This document shows positions 14,568 to 23,700 of a stretch of 29,678 nt of DNA, piece by piece. A program made the translations under genes and the position numbers. The stretch is from NCBI RefSeq assembly GCF_938010525.1, contig NZ_CALLVK010000006.1, positions 1 through 29,678 on the forward strand, written 5' to 3'. Under the pieces are notes generated by a model that was given only the letters and a program-made list of their open reading frames with translations, was not told the origin of the DNA and did no database searches. This DNA is from Abiotrophia sp938010525. GTDB taxonomy: Bacteria > Bacillota > Bacilli > Lactobacillales > Aerococcaceae. How positions within the stretch are numbered: the first letter of the stretch is position 1; each line of letters begins with the position of its first letter.

Positions 14568-15848
14568 ATGAAATTATTACATATTGCAGATTTACATCTC
14601 GATAGTCCCTTTACTGGGCTCACCAAGCAATTGCACTCATTACAAAAACACCTTATTCAATCTCCTTACCAGGCCTTCGAGCGTTGTGTCTCGATTGCCA
14701 TTAACCAAGCGGTCGACCTTATGGTCATTGCCGGTGACATCTATGACACCGAGCAACAGACGGTAACGGCCCAGCATTTCTTCCTTAAGCAATTAGAACG
14801 TCTTCATATTGCTAAGATTCCTGTGGTCCTCTGCCACGGTAATCACGACTACCTACGCATGGAGTGTCAGTCGGTCCCATATCCCGATAATGTTCACCTC
14901 TTCAAAGACCAAGAAGTGACTGCTATCGATATCCCCCTTGCTGACGACCAGACCGTGCGTTGCTATGGCTTCTCCTATACCAAACGTTGGGTAGATGCCC
15001 GCATGATTGACAGCTATCCGGTCAACCCGCATGAGACCACCTACACGATTGGGGTCTTGCACGGCCAAGAATCGGGCGATCACTATGCGCCCTTTGATTT
15101 GGAAAGCCTCTTGAGCAAGCACTACGACTACTGGGCTCTGGGTCATATTCATCAGGCTCAAGTCCTCAAGGAACAGCCTCTGATTCAGTATCCTGGCACT
15201 ATCCAGGGTCGCCACCGCAAGGAATTAGGCGACAAGGGGGCCTTCATCGTAGAACTTAAGCCACAGACGCCGGCCAAGTCCCAGTTTATTTCCCTGGCAC
15301 CTATTGTCTGGCAGGAAGCCCATCTGGAATGTCGCTCTAACTGGCATGAACTAGACTTAGTCCAAGCCCTGGAAGGCATCCAACGTAATTATCAAGCCGA
15401 GGCAGAAGCTTCTAACCAGTCCCAACTGGTGACCGTGGTCTTGGACCACTATGAGAAGTTGCCGGCTAACTTGGCCAGCCAGGTAGAATCGGGTGAGGTA
15501 CTGGCAGCCCTACAAGCGGATGTAGTCAACACGCCATTTGTAGCCCTGGTCAGCCTGCAAACGGTCAGCCAAGTGGCCATCGAGCCTTTCCAATACGATG
15601 CCAGCCTCAAGGACAGCTTTGACCAGGCTAGCCAGGCCTTGAAGACGGGTGACCTCTATGGTCGGGTTATGCAGCCCCTCTTCAGCAATGCCACCCTCAG
15701 AACCTGGTTGGGCGATCTGAGCCAAGACCAAGAGCTCAAGGACTCGGTCATTCACAATGGCCAGCAGCTGGTAGTCCAAGCTGTGGGCTTTGAGGCTGAC
15801 GACGAGGACCTGACTTCCGGAGAGGAGGGGACGGCTCATGAAGATTAA
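14568..15848 (+). CDS. yhaO: DNA repair exonuclease of the YhaO/SbcD (Mre11-like) family
   Basis: A 426-residue calcineurin-type metallophosphoesterase. Phosphodiesterase motifs are complete: Asp8 and His10 (HIADLHLDSPF), Asp57 (GDIYD), Asn92 and His93 (GNHDY), His165 (GVLHGQESGDH) and His193/His195 (GHIHQ). By analogy with Mre11 and SbcD it would cut DNA ends with the SMC-like partner encoded next. The C-terminal part (about 255-426) is less conserved and probably binds the partner. ATG 14568 has AAAGGAG six bases upstream; the TTG just before it is rejected. The 3' end overlaps yhaN by 11 bases. Confidence 0.9.
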   Translation: MKLLHIADLHLDSPFTGLTKQLHSLQKHLIQSPYQAFERCVSIAINQAVDLMVIAGDIYDTEQQTVTAQHFFLKQLERLHIAKIPVVLCHGNHDYLRMECQSVPYPDNVHLFKDQEVTAIDIPLADDQTVRCYGFSYTKRWVDARMIDSYPVNPHETTYTIGVLHGQESGDHYAPFDLESLLSKHYDYWALGHIHQAQVLKEQPLIQYPGTIQGRHRKELGDKGAFIVELKPQTPAKSQFISLAPIVWQEAHLECRSNWHELDLVQALEGIQRNYQAEAEASNQSQLVTVVLDHYEKLPANLASQVESGEVLAALQADVVNTPFVALVSLQTVSQVAIEPFQYDASLKDSFDQASQALKTGDLYGRVMQPLFSNATLRTWLGDLSQDQELKDSVIHNGQQLVVQAVGFEADDEDLTSGEEGTAHED

Positions 15849-18657
15849 GACACTGGAGATTTATGGCTACGGCAAATGGGTCAACCAGAAATTCGAATTG
15901 GGCGACCAACTCCAACTCTTCTATGGTAAGAATGAGGCCGGTAAGTCCACCCTGCAATCCTTTATCCGCAGCATGCTCTTTGGTTTCCCAAGCCGTCGGC
16001 GCCGGGTCAACCAGCAGAACCGCTATGAACCTAAGCAACATGAGACCTATGGGGGCCGCATGCTCCTGACCGAGACTGATTTCGGTGATATTTGGGTGGA
16101 GCGGACCAGCAAGACCCTGCGGGTGACGCGGACCGATGGGGAAGAGTTGCCAGCTAAGACCTTGGATGAGGTCTTGGGGGGCTTGGACGAGAAGCTCTTC
16201 GATAACTTCTATGCCTTCAGCCTGCAGAACCTGCAGGAGCTGGCCAATATCGGGGCCGACCAACTTAATGATTACTTTATGAGTATCGGGACCGTGGGGA
16301 GCGACCAATTCCTCAAGATTGCCAAGCAGTATCAGAAGGAGACCGATGACCTCTACCGGCCAAATGGCCAGAGCCGGCCTCTTAATGTGCTCCTAGCCGA
16401 GTATGAAGAACTAGCCCAACAAGTGGAAGTCCTGCATCTGCAGATGGGCGCCTATGATGAGCTGACCCGACGCCGCCAGGAAGAGGAAGAAGCCATTGCC
16501 CGCCTCAACCAAGAAATCAAGGACCTAGAGAAAGAAATCCGGGCCCAAGACAAATTAGTGGGCCTCTATGACATCTACCTCAAGGACCGGGCTGCCAAGC
16601 GGGAGCTGGAGCAGCTAGTCTTCACGCCCCTGTCTGAACAGACCGTGCGGGAGATTTCCGATGCCCTCAAGCTCAACCAGGCCAGCGAAATCCAAATCGT
16701 CCAATTGGAAGAGCGGATTCGCAACCTCAAGGGCGAGCTAGGCAGCTTGACCAAGCTCAACTGGGCCCGTAACCACGCGGAAGATCGCCAGAAATGGCTA
16801 GTCGAGACCGCCAAGGCCAAGGAAACCCAGACCGTCATTGAACAGTTGACCGCCCGCATCCAAGAGCAGGGCGAGCTTATGACCCAGTTGGCCCACCAAG
16901 GCCAGTTCTTCCCAGAAAAGGTTGAACAAGGGCCTGCCTATGACGCCAAGCTGGAAGAGGGGTTAGCCCTCCAAGCTGACAAGCTAGACTTGCTCAAGCA
17001 GGAAGAAGCCCTCAAGGCCGAGCGCAAGGTCTACTTGGAACAACGCAAGGAACAACAAAACTATACGGCCATTGTGCGCCAACAGGTGGTTCACCTAGAA
17101 CACCAACGCATGAATGAAGAAGCCCAACTCATGCAGGCAACCAGCCTCAACCAGTATTTCCCTGGCATTCTGGCCTTTGCCGGCGGGCTCTTCCTGGCCT
17201 TCTATCAGAACATGACCCAGGGCGCCAACCTGCTCTTTTGGTTAGGGGTACTGATCCTGGTGGTCGGGGTCCTCAGTATTGGTTATATCTTCCAATCCAA
17301 CCGTCGTCGCTACCAGGCCTTCTATAACAGCCCAGTCCTCAACAAGATTCAGGACCTGCGCGAGAAGGAAATTCAATACCTGGAACAAAGCAAGGTCTTG
17401 GGTACTCAGATTAACCAACGTGAGGAAGCCATCGAGGCCATTGAAGCCGAGCTTAAGAACTTAGCCAGCAAGCAATCCCGCTGGTTGGCTGCCATGGGCT
17501 TCTACCCAACGGCCGACCCTGAGCTCATCCTCAAGGCCAACCCCGTTAAGCAATACTTCGCCGCTGAAAATCAGAAGAAAGATTTGGAAGCTCAGAAGGA
17601 TAAGCTGACCCAACAATTAACCGAGTGGCGCAGCCTCTTGCAACCTCTCTTTGAACGTTTCCCATTGGTGGACGATTCGGTTCGTCAGCAAATTCGCCAT
17701 GTTGAAGATGTGGAAGTTAGCCTAGTGCGGACCATGGAGCGGGGCCAAGTCATTGATGACCGCTTAGACGAAGCAGCTCAACAAATGAAGGCTCAAGAAG
17801 ATGCCATCGCCGAGCGTCAAGCCATGATTGGCCAAGTCTTCAAGGACACCCATGCCCAAGATGAACTGGACTTCTTCCAAAAGGTCGAAACCAACCAGTT
17901 AATCGAAGAATTGACCGCCAAGCGGGCACTTTACGCTGAGCAAATGGAAGGCTATGAAGAAGCTCTGACCCAGGTGCAGAACAAGCAAAGCCTGCTGGAG
18001 AACTTCCACCGTCTGGAACACCAGTTGGAGACCCTCAAGGAACGCCTGGTGCCGCATCACCGCGAACGGGCCGACCTGGAAGTGGAGATCCACCACCTGG
18101 AACAAGACGGCACCTACCAAGAAAAGGTCCAAGCCTTGGCCAACAAGGAGACCCAAGTTCGGGATATGGTGGCCCTTTGGGGTCGCAAGCGGATTGCCAT
18201 GGAATTAATCTATGCTACCCTACGTCATGGGCTGGACAATCCGCTGCCTGAGATGAACCGCCTAGCCGATGAACTCTTCGAGACCCTAAGCTACGGCCGT
18301 TACACCCAAATCAAGCTCCAAAAAGACGGCATCAAGGTGCGTCAGTTCTCTGACATCTACTTTGAACCGCATGAACTATCCCAAGGGACCCTGGAACAAC
18401 TCTATGTGGCCCTGCGGATTGCCTTCATTGAGAATGTCCGGACCATGGTTAAGATGCCAATCCTGATTGACGATGCCTTCGTCAACTTCGACGAGTATCG
18501 CAAGGCCAGCATGTACCAAGTCCTAGGCCAAATTTCGGAACGTATTCAAGTCCTCTTCTTCACCTTTGACCAACAAGCCGTTCATTTCTTCGACGGGGCA
18601 AGGTCTGTGAACTTGGACGCCATTCAAGTGACTCAAGCAGAGGAGGAACCGGCATGA
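15838..18657 (+). CDS. yhaN: SMC/Rad50-like ATPase YhaN with internal membrane segments
   Basis: A 939-residue ABC-type ATPase of the YhaN family. The Walker A is GKNEAGKST (residues 30-38), the signature motif is LSQGT (847-851) and the Walker B is ILIDDAFVNFD with Asp878 and Asp879. The two ATPase halves are separated by long coiled coils (about 185-420 and 485-790). At the tip, instead of a CXXC zinc hook, there are two hydrophobic segments (about 442-456 and 464-485; LFWLGVLILVVGVLSI) followed by NRRR, so the coiled coil probably passes into the membrane. It is translated in overlap with YhaO, its presumed nuclease partner. The start ATG has a GGAGAGGAGGGG purine run upstream. Confidence 0.92.
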   Translation: MKIKTLEIYGYGKWVNQKFELGDQLQLFYGKNEAGKSTLQSFIRSMLFGFPSRRRRVNQQNRYEPKQHETYGGRMLLTETDFGDIWVERTSKTLRVTRTDGEELPAKTLDEVLGGLDEKLFDNFYAFSLQNLQELANIGADQLNDYFMSIGTVGSDQFLKIAKQYQKETDDLYRPNGQSRPLNVLLAEYEELAQQVEVLHLQMGAYDELTRRRQEEEEAIARLNQEIKDLEKEIRAQDKLVGLYDIYLKDRAAKRELEQLVFTPLSEQTVREISDALKLNQASEIQIVQLEERIRNLKGELGSLTKLNWARNHAEDRQKWLVETAKAKETQTVIEQLTARIQEQGELMTQLAHQGQFFPEKVEQGPAYDAKLEEGLALQADKLDLLKQEEALKAERKVYLEQRKEQQNYTAIVRQQVVHLEHQRMNEEAQLMQATSLNQYFPGILAFAGGLFLAFYQNMTQGANLLFWLGVLILVVGVLSIGYIFQSNRRRYQAFYNSPVLNKIQDLREKEIQYLEQSKVLGTQINQREEAIEAIEAELKNLASKQSRWLAAMGFYPTADPELILKANPVKQYFAAENQKKDLEAQKDKLTQQLTEWRSLLQPLFERFPLVDDSVRQQIRHVEDVEVSLVRTMERGQVIDDRLDEAAQQMKAQEDAIAERQAMIGQVFKDTHAQDELDFFQKVETNQLIEELTAKRALYAEQMEGYEEALTQVQNKQSLLENFHRLEHQLETLKERLVPHHRERADLEVEIHHLEQDGTYQEKVQALANKETQVRDMVALWGRKRIAMELIYATLRHGLDNPLPEMNRLADELFETLSYGRYTQIKLQKDGIKVRQFSDIYFEPHELSQGTLEQLYVALRIAFIENVRTMVKMPILIDDAFVNFDEYRKASMYQVLGQISERIQVLFFTFDQQAVHFFDGARSVNLDAIQVTQAEEEPA

Positions 18658-19598
18658 CCCAATTATTAGACCTCAAACATGGCGAGAGCTTCGCGCTCTT
18701 CGTCCTCATTAAATCCGCCGACATCCGGGTAGCCCGTAATGGTAATCCCTTCATCGCCTTCCGCTTCCAGGACCGTTCTGGCAGCATGGACGGCATGTAC
18801 TGGTCGGCCACCGAGGAAGAGATTGCCCGCTATCAAGCTGGCAAGGTGGTCTTCCTCAAGGGCGAGCGGGACACCTATAATGGGACCCCGCAGATTAAGA
18901 TTCAGAGCTTGCGCCTAGCCGATGCAGGCGAGCCAGATGATCCGACCCTCTATGTGGAACACATCGGGATTAAGAAGGAAACCCTGGAGGAAGTCCTCAA
19001 TGAGGCTTTGCTGGAGATTCACGAGTCCCATATTGCCCGCATCGTGCGTAAGATTCTCAACTATGCCAAGGAGGATTTCTTCTCCTATCCAGCAGCCAAG
19101 CGCAACCACCACGCCCTAGCGGGTGGCCTCAGCTACCACACCATTTCCATGTTGCAGGTAGGACGGGCGCTGCTTAAGATTTATCCAGAGGTCAATGCCA
19201 GCCTGCTCTTAGGCGGCATTATCCTGCATGATATGGGTAAAACCATCGAGTTGTCCGGAGCCATTGCCACCGAGTACACCCTCAAGGGTAAGATGATGGG
19301 CCATATCGTCATTGTGGACGAGTTGATTGACCGGGCCTGTGCCGAACTGGGCTTTGACCCAGATTCTGAGCCAGTGCTCCTGCTCAAGCACGTAGTCCTA
19401 GCCCACCATGGCAAGTTAGAGTACGGTAGCCCGGTGGCGCCTCAGTTGCTAGAAGCCGAGCTCATCCATCACATTGACAATATGGATGCCACCTTCAATA
19501 TGATCGCGACGGCCTTAGCCAAGGTCGAGCCCGGTAATTTCTCCGAGGCCATCTATCCGCTAGACCGACGTCAATTCTACAAACCTACGTTTAAATAA
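18654..19598 (+). CDS. yhaM: 3'-5' exoribonuclease YhaM
   Basis: A 314-residue protein with an N-terminal OB fold (about 8-90; FRFQDRSGSMDGMYWS) and an HD domain. HD metal ligands are visible: His162 (GLSYHTIS), His192-Asp193 (ILHDMGK), His217 (MGHIVI), His251/His252 (VLAHHGKLEYGSP) and Asp275 (IHHIDNMDA). YhaM is a Gram-positive nuclease that trims RNA, and single-stranded DNA in vitro, from the 3' end. The ATG overlaps the yhaN stop as ATGA. Together yhaO-yhaN-yhaM repeat the gene order of Bacillus subtilis, which supports all three names. Confidence 0.93.
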   Translation: MTQLLDLKHGESFALFVLIKSADIRVARNGNPFIAFRFQDRSGSMDGMYWSATEEEIARYQAGKVVFLKGERDTYNGTPQIKIQSLRLADAGEPDDPTLYVEHIGIKKETLEEVLNEALLEIHESHIARIVRKILNYAKEDFFSYPAAKRNHHALAGGLSYHTISMLQVGRALLKIYPEVNASLLLGGIILHDMGKTIELSGAIATEYTLKGKMMGHIVIVDELIDRACAELGFDPDSEPVLLLKHVVLAHHGKLEYGSPVAPQLLEAELIHHIDNMDATFNMIATALAKVEPGNFSEAIYPLDRRQFYKPTFK

Positions 19599-19613
19599 AG
19601 GAGCTTAAGGCCT

Positions 19614-20270
19614 ATGAGTGAACACGAGCACTGTCAACACCATGACCACGACCATAGCTGTGGTTGCGGCCATGACCATCATCATCACCACGAGCATTCT
19701 TGTGGCTGTGGCCATGACCACCATCATGACCACGCTCACGCCCACGACCATGCAGGCTGCGGATGCGGTTGTGGCCACGACCATGGCCACGAGGAAAACC
19801 AAGGCGTTAGCGTCCAATTCAGCGGCGTCTTCAACCTGCCTAAGGAGCAAGTTTGGTCCCTCTTAACGGAAAATGACAAGCTACAATCCTGGTATCCAGA
19901 GCTAGAATTCCAAGGCCTGGAGACAGGGGCTAGCCTCAAGTTCAACTATAAGACAGGCGGCTATGAAGACATGATGGTTCTGGATGTGGAGCCTAATGCT
20001 TACTTGTCCTTTACCTGGGACTTGAACATTATCACCTTCGAACTGCATGAGTTAGAGCCTGGCAAGACCACCCTGATCTTCACTGAGTGGTTGGCTGAGC
20101 TTAACGACCACAGTCCTAAGGACTTGACCAGCTGGATGATTGCCCTCCAGAATATGGCGGAAGTTGCCGAAGGCAAGCCCGTCAGCGATCGCGAGGCGCA
20201 ATTCCACGAATACTATCCAAAAATTAAAGAAATGCTGACCCAACAGACCGACGTGGTCTTCGAGGACTAG
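19614..20270 (+). CDS. SRPBCC (AHSA1-like) protein with a His/Cys-rich metal-binding N-terminus
   Basis: Residues 1-60 contain 24 His and 8 Cys in CGCGHDHHH-type runs, the composition of Ni, Zn or Cu-binding tails. Residues about 65-205 look like an SRPBCC/START fold of the AHSA1 group (VSVQFSGVFNLPKEQVWSLLTENDKLQSWYPE, then FTWD, LIFTEW, and a C-terminal helix). There is no signal peptide, so the metal would be held in the cytoplasm. AAAGGAG (19597-19603) precedes the ATG by ten bases and overlaps the yhaM stop, so it is probably the last gene of the yhaO operon. Function unknown; storage or delivery of a metal is the simplest guess. The His-rich tail could also be a spontaneous expansion of a short repeat. 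Confidence 0.8.
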   Translation: MSEHEHCQHHDHDHSCGCGHDHHHHHEHSCGCGHDHHHDHAHAHDHAGCGCGCGHDHGHEENQGVSVQFSGVFNLPKEQVWSLLTENDKLQSWYPELEFQGLETGASLKFNYKTGGYEDMMVLDVEPNAYLSFTWDLNIITFELHELEPGKTTLIFTEWLAELNDHSPKDLTSWMIALQNMAEVAEGKPVSDREAQFHEYYPKIKEMLTQQTDVVFED

Positions 20271-20283
20271 TCAGCGCACCAGA

Positions 20284-20312
20284 GGATGGAAGCTTGCTTC
20301 CATCCTTTTTTT
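20284..20312 (+). terminator. Terminator after the SRPBCC gene
   Basis: GGATGGAAGC (20284-20293) pairs perfectly with GCTTCCATCC (20296-20305), followed by seven T (20306-20312). It closes the yhaO operon. Confidence 0.93.
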
Positions 20313-20627
20313 GTGTGGGCTAGGGCCAGATAGAAGGCTTATGGTAAGAGAAGCTGCACATAGTCTAATGAAAAAAAGGATGAAATTAAAATTTTATGTC
20401 TAGACATCTTTCATAGTATTGAACGTTAGCGAGTAATTAGTTTAAAATGTTCGCAATTATTTGAGGTTGTGAACCAGGCAATTATAGCAAGTTATGAGTC
20501 TTGTTTGTGAACTGGGTGATATCTGCTTAAACCCCTGTTATAAAGGTTAAAACAGAGGTTGGTAAATTTATAACGAACAAAGAATATCAAGATTTATAAG
20601 GCGAAAATATTATAATTTAAGGAGATA

Positions 20628-20735
20628 ATGATGAAAGTTTATTTTTAATATGCTTTTTTATCAAATTGGTATTTGTTTTCTTATGTATTTGTGGTATCAT
20701 CTATCATGTATGATTATGTCTAGGAAGGCACAACC
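20628..20735 (+). pseudogene. Possible remnant of a small hydrophobic peptide gene
   Basis: A good ribosome binding site (AAGGAG at 20619-20624) leads into MMKVYF, then an in-frame TAA (20646-20648), after which the same frame stays open and hydrophobic (YAFLSNWYLFSYV, FVVSSIM) to a TAG ending at 20735. This could be a decayed small membrane peptide, a leader peptide, or chance in AT-rich DNA. The overlap with the adhesin promoter region argues for caution. Confidence 0.25.
20673..20700 (+). promoter_or_regulatory. Candidate promoter of the giant adhesin gene
   Basis: TTGTTT (20673-20678), 16 bases, TATCAT (20695-20700), with TGG just before the -10 giving an extended -10. The leader would be about 87 bases, ending in AAGGGAGAAAGCT before the ATG. 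Confidence 0.4.
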
Positions 20736-20793
20736 CGTAAGTGTTTTCCGTTCTGCTAATCACCAAATGAATGTATAAAAAAGGGAGAAAGCT

Positions 20794-23700
20794 ATGTTAG
20801 GGAAAAACAATCATTACCTTCGTCGCTTGCGCGAAGGTGAGAAGATCACACATTACACCATTAAAAAACTTAGCGTAGGGGTGGCTTCTGTTGCAGTCGG
20901 CTCCTTCATTATGCTGAACTCTGGTCAAGCATATGCAGCTGAGCCAGCATCTGTTCAACCGGCAACGGCACATACCCAGGCTGAATCGTCCGACGGCACG
21001 GGCGCTAGCCAGGAGTCCAGCGTCAGTGAACAAGCAGCGGTCTTATCCGCCTCTAGTGAGGAGGCTTCTTTGGTGTCCGCTGAAAGCAGCCAAAGTTCTG
21101 AGACTTCTACAAGCTCAGAAAGTGCTAATTCTAATGAAGCAAATAGCTCAGAATCCAGTCAGTCTTCAGCTGACGAGAGCAAGCCTGAGCAAAAGGAAGA
21201 CAGCAAACTTGAGCCAAGCCGTCAAAATGATACGCGCAAGACGCCAGGTTATGCGGTAAAACCTGTTGAGAAACCAGCTAGCGCGGCTATGCCACGCCCT
21301 GATAACCAAGGGACTCCGATGACTCAAGGTTCTGGTTTGCGTGGGAGCGGGACTGGCGCCTACAGCGATATGAAGGCACCTACTGGAACCGGCCAGGTAC
21401 CAGTTATCGACCCACAAAGCCTAAACGATGAAGAAAAACGTAGAGTACGGGAAGCATTCATCCGCTTGAATCCAAAATTAAGACTTTCAGAACGGAATAT
21501 CGACTTCACGGATGATGGCAAGATTGTGATCACCGATAGCAAGAATCAACACCGCTATGTAGCCTTCTTGGATGAAGTGGTAACTAGACAGAACAATCCG
21601 GCGGCGACTGCGGCTCCGACTATTCGTGGTACGTATGGTGATAAATTATCTTCTTCAGATTCTACCATTACAGGTACCGGTATTCCTGGTGCCACAATTA
21701 AGTTAACCTTGCAAGATGGCACCTTCCAGACGACTACAGTCAATAATGATGGGGAGTGGACCATTGAGCTTCAAAAGCCAATTCGTTCAACAGCCAATAT
21801 TATGGATTCGGGTGCCCCTCTGTCATTCATTCAGATTCATAACGGTCAAGATAGTCCCGCTGTCACTAAACAAGTTGAGCTTGGGGTCTTCTATTTCTTA
21901 AAAAACAGCTTAGCGACTGGTCAATCCAACCTGATTGCTGGGCAGAAGTACATGGATATTGCTGTTCCTCATGATGCTCAAATGTTTTCTATCGAAACCA
22001 ACTTAACTGGTGGGACCAATGACAACCGTTCGCAAATCTCATTAAAGAAAGATACTTCAACTAGCGACTGGTCAATCAATGGTGGTGGTACCTTCGTTCG
22101 TAAGGATACTGCTTACCCAGAAATGATTGAGAAAATTGAAAAGTTGCCGGGTGCGCCAGTTGGTTATGAGTTTTTAAGACTGACGATGAAAGATGACTAT
22201 CGAGTAAAAGAGGTTGGCGATACCGTTCTGAAGTTCAATGGGAACAACCGACCATTGGGCCCAGCTAAAGTAACGGTCACAAACTCTGTTCGCTTTGCTG
22301 TCAGATATCATCCTACCGGTGGTGCGGCTGTCCGTCCTTCGACAACTGATACTGCCTCCAACGAAAAGCCAACCATTGCGGTTAAGACACCTTCTTTAGA
22401 GGTTGACATTAATCAACCTGTTAGTGAGTCAGCAATCAAGGATTTAGTAACGGTTGCCGACCTAGAGGACGATGCTAAACAAACAAACGGGACACCAGTT
22501 CAAGCTGAGATTGTTTCCTACTCCAAGGATGGTCGTACGGTTGCCCGTATCGATTCTTCTGTTGAAAGTGAATACACCGTTACTTTGCGTGCTAAGGATA
22601 GCCAAGGTAAGTTGTCAGATAACACTGTTCAAGTACAAGTCCTTGTGGGCTTAAAGCGTGAAGCAGCTAAACAAGCAGTGGCTAATGCAGCGCAACGCAA
22701 GAACACTGAAATTGATAACAATGTTGATTTGACAACTGAAGAACGTGCAGTTGAACGCCAAAAGGTGACCGACGCTCAAAATTCAGCCAATACTGCCATT
22801 GATCAAGCTAAGACTAGTCAAGCTTTAGCGACGGCTCAAAATAATGGGACAAGTACTATCAACGCCTTGACCCAGACGCCAGTTGCTAAACCAGCGGCTC
22901 GCACAGCCATCGAAACCGCAGCTAATAACAAGGTTCAACAGATCAATACGGATCAGAACTTGACTAATGAAGAGCGTACTGATCAAGTTGCCGCTGTTCG
23001 TCAGAAAGAAACAGCAGCCAAACAAGCAGTGGCGGCTCAAACAACCACTCAAGGTGTTACTTCAACTCAAAATGCGCAAGTTCAGGCTATTAACGATACG
23101 CCGATTACTGCGGTTAAGAAACCAGCAGCCCTAGCAGCTATCCAAGCAGCGGAAGCAGCTAAACGTCAGCAAATTCAAGATAGCCAAATGCTGGCAGAAG
23201 AGAAGACTGCTGCACTGCGCGACTTAGATAGCAAGGTTCAAGCGGCTAAGGATGCCCTGAACTCAGCACGCTCTAACCAAGACGTTCAGAATATTGAAAA
23301 CAATGAGCTTAGCCAGATTCAAGCAGTTCCAACTCAATCTCCAGCCCGTCAAGCTGCTACTAATGAGATTATGGATGCCTACAATGCGCGTAAGCAATTG
23401 ATTTCCAATGAATCATGGTTAACGACTGATGAGAAGGACGAAAAACTGCGAGAATTAGAGACAGCCAAGGATGCTGCACTTGAACGTGTTAACCAAGCAA
23501 GCGGAGACTATGAACTTAATTCTGCCAAAACAGACGGTATCTCGACTGTTAACAGTGTTTCTATCCAGGGTACTAAGAAGCTAGATGCCAAGAACACTGT
23601 AGATACTGCGCGTGAGGCTATGTCGACAGCTCTTAATGCAACAAGCAGTGATTGGACTGCCGAAGAGAAATTAGGCGCCAACGATAAATTGCTCCGGATT

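Larger units (their letters stand above)
20313..20793. other. AT-rich non-coding spacer before the giant adhesin gene
   Basis: About 480 bases, visibly richer in A+T than the flanking genes. It holds: a 10-bp stem with one mismatch (20530-20539 with 20551-20560); two similar direct sequences, TTGTGAACCAGG (20467) and TTGTGAACTGGG (20505), 38 bases apart; a TATAAT at 20611 followed by AAGGAG (20619-20624) and a six-codon frame (MMKVYF) from 20628; and the promoter described separately. Nothing else convincing was found. Confidence 0.6.

Noticed and set aside
19605..19850. Met/Val-rich minus-strand frame antisense to the His-rich tail
   Set aside because: It is the shadow of CAT/CAC His codons read in reverse; no start signal.
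20341..20403. Twenty-codon frame MVREAAHSLMKKRM... after the SRPBCC terminator
   Set aside because: Only a weak AGAAGG upstream at poor spacing, no promoter, very short.
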